Notes under the pieces: generated by a model | The model's database searches: none | The model's input: the letters and a program-made list of their open reading frames with translations, nothing else | What the model was told of the DNA's origin: nothing | Shown here: one piece after another, positions 60,753-64,000 of the stretch | Position numbering within the stretch: position 1 is the first letter of the stretch | Layout: the number at the start of each line of letters is the position of its first letter | Program-made: the position numbers and the translations under genes | Source of the DNA: Pilatotrama ljubarskyi | Taxonomy: Eukaryota; Basidiomycota; Agaricomycetes; Polyporales; Polyporaceae | NCBI GenBank assembly: GCA_022385805.1 | Contig: MU277704.1 | Location: 19,782-83,781, forward strand | Direction: 5' to 3' | DNA length: 64,000 nt

Positions 60753-61886
60753 CTACTTCTGATAGCGCGACACCAGCACGATGCCGTAGAGGTTCAAGCT
60801 GAGCCCCATGCCGTTCTCGCAATTGTATGACGACACCAAGTACAAGACGATGACAATGTCGCCAAAGGTCAGGTTGGCAGTCATGCGGGGGAGTGTGGGG
60901 AGCAGGTCAAAGGTGAACTGCTTGGAGGGTGCTTTGCTCTTCTTGAAGTACTGGGTCGTGTCCCAAATGGCAACTGAGAAAGTGTTAGCGTGTATCACAG
61001 GAGAGGGATAGAGGGGACCCACTATCGCCGTTCACACTTCAAGTTGTCTTGTCGCGCATTTCGAGGAGGCTGTGCAATGGTGTGGAGGGCTTCTTCTTGG
61101 GGGCACATTTGATGGGCCTACGTAGCTTCAATGAAGGGCAGATCAGGCACTGGTGTGAGGAGAGCATGTATAACATTGGCGTAGTGGTCAAAACTTACGA
61201 TCAGAAGCCGGCTCAGAGGGGAAGGTGCACACGTTGACACCAAGGTAGCGACCGCCGGCGGTGAAAGTGCCCACAGAGAGCTTGTCCACCCCGAAGACAG
61301 TGCCGAAGAACCCCATGGTACGCTCCCACTCAGTTAGCATGGGACCGAAGAGGATGGACTTCATGTAGTTCAGGGTGGATGAGCCTGGCTTACTAAACAA
61401 CTTGGAATGGATGATGTCGCAGCTGTAGGTGAAACCGATAGACATGCAGATAGCACGCTCGCTCTGCTTGCCGAGCGTGGGCAGGAAGATGACCTTGTTG
61501 CTGCTGTTCCTGGAAGTAGCAAGTTCCACGCAGGCAGAGTCATAGTGTGCCGGGTTGATCACGAAGGGTTCCTCTTCAGTGAGCATGACCAGGTTATAAA
61601 ATGCCCTGTAATTTGCATGAGCGTTCATGCTACAGGTAGTCAGGATGTGAGTGTGCTCACTTTTGGTTGATGTCGTGCCCGTTCAAAAAACCACCAGTGT
61701 ATGGGACGGTGTGGATGGCACTCTCGCTTGGGATTGCCTCGCATTTCCTATGTGATCAATCATTAGTGGAATGAATGGCTGAGCATGGATGTGGACATAC
61801 TGAACAGGAGGCAAGTCTTCGTAGGTAGCCTTGAGGTTGGGATCGACCACCTCGGGATTGTCGATGTCGAGGACAAGCTTGCTCAT
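60753..61886 (-). CDS. Protein of unknown function, repeated gene
   Basis: Exons 61886-61801, 61747-61661, 61629-61199 and 60973-60753 join in phase (donors GTATGT, GTGAGC, GTAAGT) to 274 codons plus stop. No domain recognised. Conserved-looking blocks are DLPPVQKCEAIPSESAIHTV, PYTGGFLNGHDINQ, YRAFYNLVMLTEEEPFVINP, NSSNKVIFLPTLGKQSERAI, NYMKSILFGP, EWERTMGFFGTVFG and GGRYLGVNVCTFPSE. I recall similar proteins as multi-copy hypotheticals in agaricomycetes. No signal peptide or membrane helix is seen. The third intron (225 nt) is four times the local norm and may hide a small exon. Exons at 62242-62936 may belong to the same transcript. A decayed copy of the 3' end lies at 47.8-48.3 kb, so the gene travels with repeats. 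Confidence 0.6.
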
Positions 61887-62241
61887 AGCAGCCTCATTGC
61901 GACTACGACTGGTCAGCGACTGACCAAAAGACAGATCTACGTGATCTACGTGGAGTCTACCATCTCGACGTCCTCGTTGCTCCCTTGCCTGCAGCTACGA
62001 GATAAGCTTGGGGTCTTGAGGCGACAGATGAAGAAATGAACTTACTTGCTATCTTCAGCACTACTGTTGTCTTCCCTGCAGATAAGATCACAGATTGAGG
62101 GGAGAGGGTTGTATATATTTGAGAGACATATGTACATGTGGGGAGCCTTCGAGCTAAGGACGTCCTTCCCGAAGAGACGGCGCTGACGACGAGCTCTACA
62201 AGCTATTATAAGAGACCAATCTAGGGTTGGTTGGGGGGCAC

Positions 62242-62936
62242 TCAGTACTTGTCCTCATCCTTGGTGTCCTCTACGAAGAAAGCAGAGGAAGAGCTGTTGG
62301 AGGTAGCAGTCAGAAGTGGCTCAATAGATGTCGTGAGTAGACACTCACTCTGGGGCCTTGGTTTAGTGGGAGAGGTGCGAGCTTCAATGACGACTTGAAC
62401 TTTCTGCTTGGACGGAGTGGCAGGGCCTTTCTTGGTGGTCGCAGTCCTGAGCGATGCATGAATTAGGCATGGACACAGTATCAAGAAACAGATGACATAC
62501 TGGCCGCAGGGCAGAGGGATTACACGCTTCTTGGCAGGCAACCTGCGAGGCAGTATCAGAGAGAGAAGCGACATGTATAGGTCGATGAGTGCACATACGT
62601 CTTTTTCATCTTCTTGACAGGAGAGACGCTGTGCAGACAAGACATCAATGACTGAGCATGAACAAAGCTAGACGTCGTGAGCACATACCCCTGGTCCAAG
62701 TCATCGTCATCGTCAGAGCTGAGAGACAATGTCAACACAGTCATTGTTATGTTATGAACAAGGTGCCTTACTCTTTGGCACGCTTGGCTGGGGTGCACTT
62801 GATTTGAAGTGAGAAGGGCTTTGCGACCTTGCTGTTGTCAGGGTGCATTAGACTTGTGCGACCAGCGATGCAGAAGATGTTAGACATACACAGGAGAGGG
62901 GCTCTTGGGAGTGGTCGCACACTGGGACTACCCATT
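62242..62936 (-). CDS. Short charged exons, possibly the 5' part of the neighbouring gene
   Basis: A string of small minus-strand exon-like frames separated by ~50-base GT-AG candidates: MGSPSVRPLPRAPL (from 62936), LSLSSDDDDDLDQG, SVSPVKKMKK, LPAKKRVIPLPCGQ, TATTKKGPATPSKQKVQVVI, and SNSSSSAFFVEDTKDEDKY (stop near 62242). Acidic and Lys/Pro-rich runs suggest a disordered nuclear-type N-terminus. Whether it splices to the 60753-61886 gene or is separate is unresolved; no function can be given. Confidence 0.4.
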
Positions 62937-63396
62937 TTATCTGGACCTAAGAAGGGGTTACAGAAGTAGATAGATAACTAGATATTATGTAATCAGTTCT
63001 TGGGTGGTCCGAAATATAAACTCGCAGGCGCAGAAAAGCGAAATTAGAATCTCTTATTCTGTAACGCCTTCTTGTGACACGAGAGTTTCTTTTTCTGCGG
63101 CTATGATAATGACATCAGATGATTCATATCCCGTGATGTCGAGAATTTGAAAACATATTACCCCTTTGAGAGGATACAATGTATAATATTATCATTCACA
63201 TTCTCGGCGGTAGATGAATTCATATTATCTGGACGTCAGAAAATAAGTGCCGGCGCCCGCTGATCGCCCGCCCATCGCTCGCCCGTCACCCACGTTGAGC
63301 ACACTCGGCACCCACCCACATCGACAATCCATGCGAGACCAGACAGCACAACCGACGTACTGTACATGTTCGAAGCAGTCACAGTGTCCATAGTGT

Positions 63397-63932
63397 TTAT
63401 ACATGCAGGGTCCTCGAGAGAAATTCACCGCTCACGCGCTCGACCGCAAGCCTCAGTTTATGGGCGCCCTTGTTCAGCGTGATTCTGTTCCTCCACTCGC
63501 TGGCGCCATATGGCACTGCATCCCCTGCGCGGGCCGCCTCCAGGCGCTCGCAGAACCAACTCTCACAGAATGTCGTCCAGTAGCCTACATTCAGGCCCGA
63601 GTAGCTCCACTGTGGGGGACGGGGCCACCAGGAGTAGAGCACTGGATCCTTGTGATTGGGTTCTAGGAGGGGTTAGCGCAGGTAGACAAATGGCGGGACA
63701 TACACTTACGATAGATCTTGTATGTCCCACAAATGATGTCGATATCCTCGGTGGACAAGGCATCATTATAATACGCAGGCCTGTGTGCCGGTTGTATGCT
63801 TTGACCACATCGGTAAGTGTCCTGAGAGGGCCCTCCCGTGGCACGCGACGGTGCAACGTCTGCGAGGAACTCCAACGCCAATCGCCAGATGAGTCCACCC
63901 TGGAGAATTGCAGCACGTCCTCGGGGAGATGC
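63397..63932 (-). pseudogene. Unknown gene cut at its 5' side by an LTR
   Basis: Two exons, up to 63932-63710 and 63662-63397, join over a 47-nt GTAAGT...TAG intron. They read LQGGLIWRLALEFLADVAPS, STEDIDIICGTYKIY|QPNHKD, YSGLNVGYWTTFCESWF and EWRNRITLN, then stop. The frame is clean and GC-rich. The family is not known to me. Family G LTR sequence starts at 63933, directly against the coding frame, so the original start is lost or lies beyond the element. Confidence 0.55.
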
Positions 63933-64000
63933 TGTCACGACCCGTGCCACCAGGGAACGTGACCTCTGCCGGGACTCCGGCAGGAGTTCCGGACGGGACT
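63933..64000 (+). mobile_element. Family G LTR, young copy, runs off the window
   Basis: Starts TGTCACGACCCGTGCCACCA and matches the first 68 bases of the LTR at 58849, but with CpG sites intact (for example CGACCCG here, CATCCTG there). It may be a solo LTR or the 5' end of a full Ty3/gypsy element beyond the window. Confidence 0.8.

Overview
This window is nuclear DNA of a filamentous basidiomycete, most likely an agaricomycete of the polypore type. The evidence is dense genes with many 44-60 nt GT-AG introns, a fused arginine-biosynthesis gene of the ARG5,6 kind, a conventional fungal myosin II, an SPX-RING protein and several families known mainly from agaricomycetes. Gene models below were built by joining reading frames at splice sites. 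Where a coding length is given, the joined exons are a multiple of three.

Layout, 1-41.4 kb (GC-rich, gene-dense): partial elongin C (+); a frameshifted alpha/beta-hydrolase (-); a long RING-H2 protein (-); P5A-ATPase SPF1 (-); SNARE YKT6 (-); a methyltransferase pseudogene (+); site-2 protease (+); ribosomal protein eL38 (-); myosin II heavy chain (-, 17 exons); a disordered protein of unknown function (+); a damaged gene resembling DUF6697 proteins (+); ARG5,6 (-); the NEDD8 E1 subunit ULA1 (+); a DUF2358 mitochondrial-type protein (-); and an SPX-RING protein (+). Themes are ubiquitin/NEDD8 conjugation (elongin C, two RING proteins, ULA1) and membrane biology (SPF1, YKT6, S2P).

Layout, 41.4-60.3 kb (AT-rich, no intact host gene): the change is abrupt and coincides with a MITE carrying a perfect 31-bp terminal inverted repeat. 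The region holds TA-flanked MITEs, tRNA-derived SINE-like units, a dead Tc1/mariner transposase, solo LTRs of two families (two with perfect 5-bp target duplications) and a decayed Copia element. It also has two arrays of one ~170-bp satellite in opposite orientation around a ~1-kb GC-richer core. Many copies show CpG-to-TpG/CpA decay and stop codons, as RIP or methylation-driven deamination would leave.

Layout, 60.3-64 kb: an apparently intact 274-codon-scale gene of unknown function, whose 3' end and flank recur as a relic at 47.8-48.3 kb; acidic/basic exons upstream of it; and a gene remnant cut at its 5' side by a young Ty3/gypsy-type LTR that runs off the window. The satellite/retroelement block is the most unusual part and could be (peri)centromeric, but the sequence alone cannot show that.
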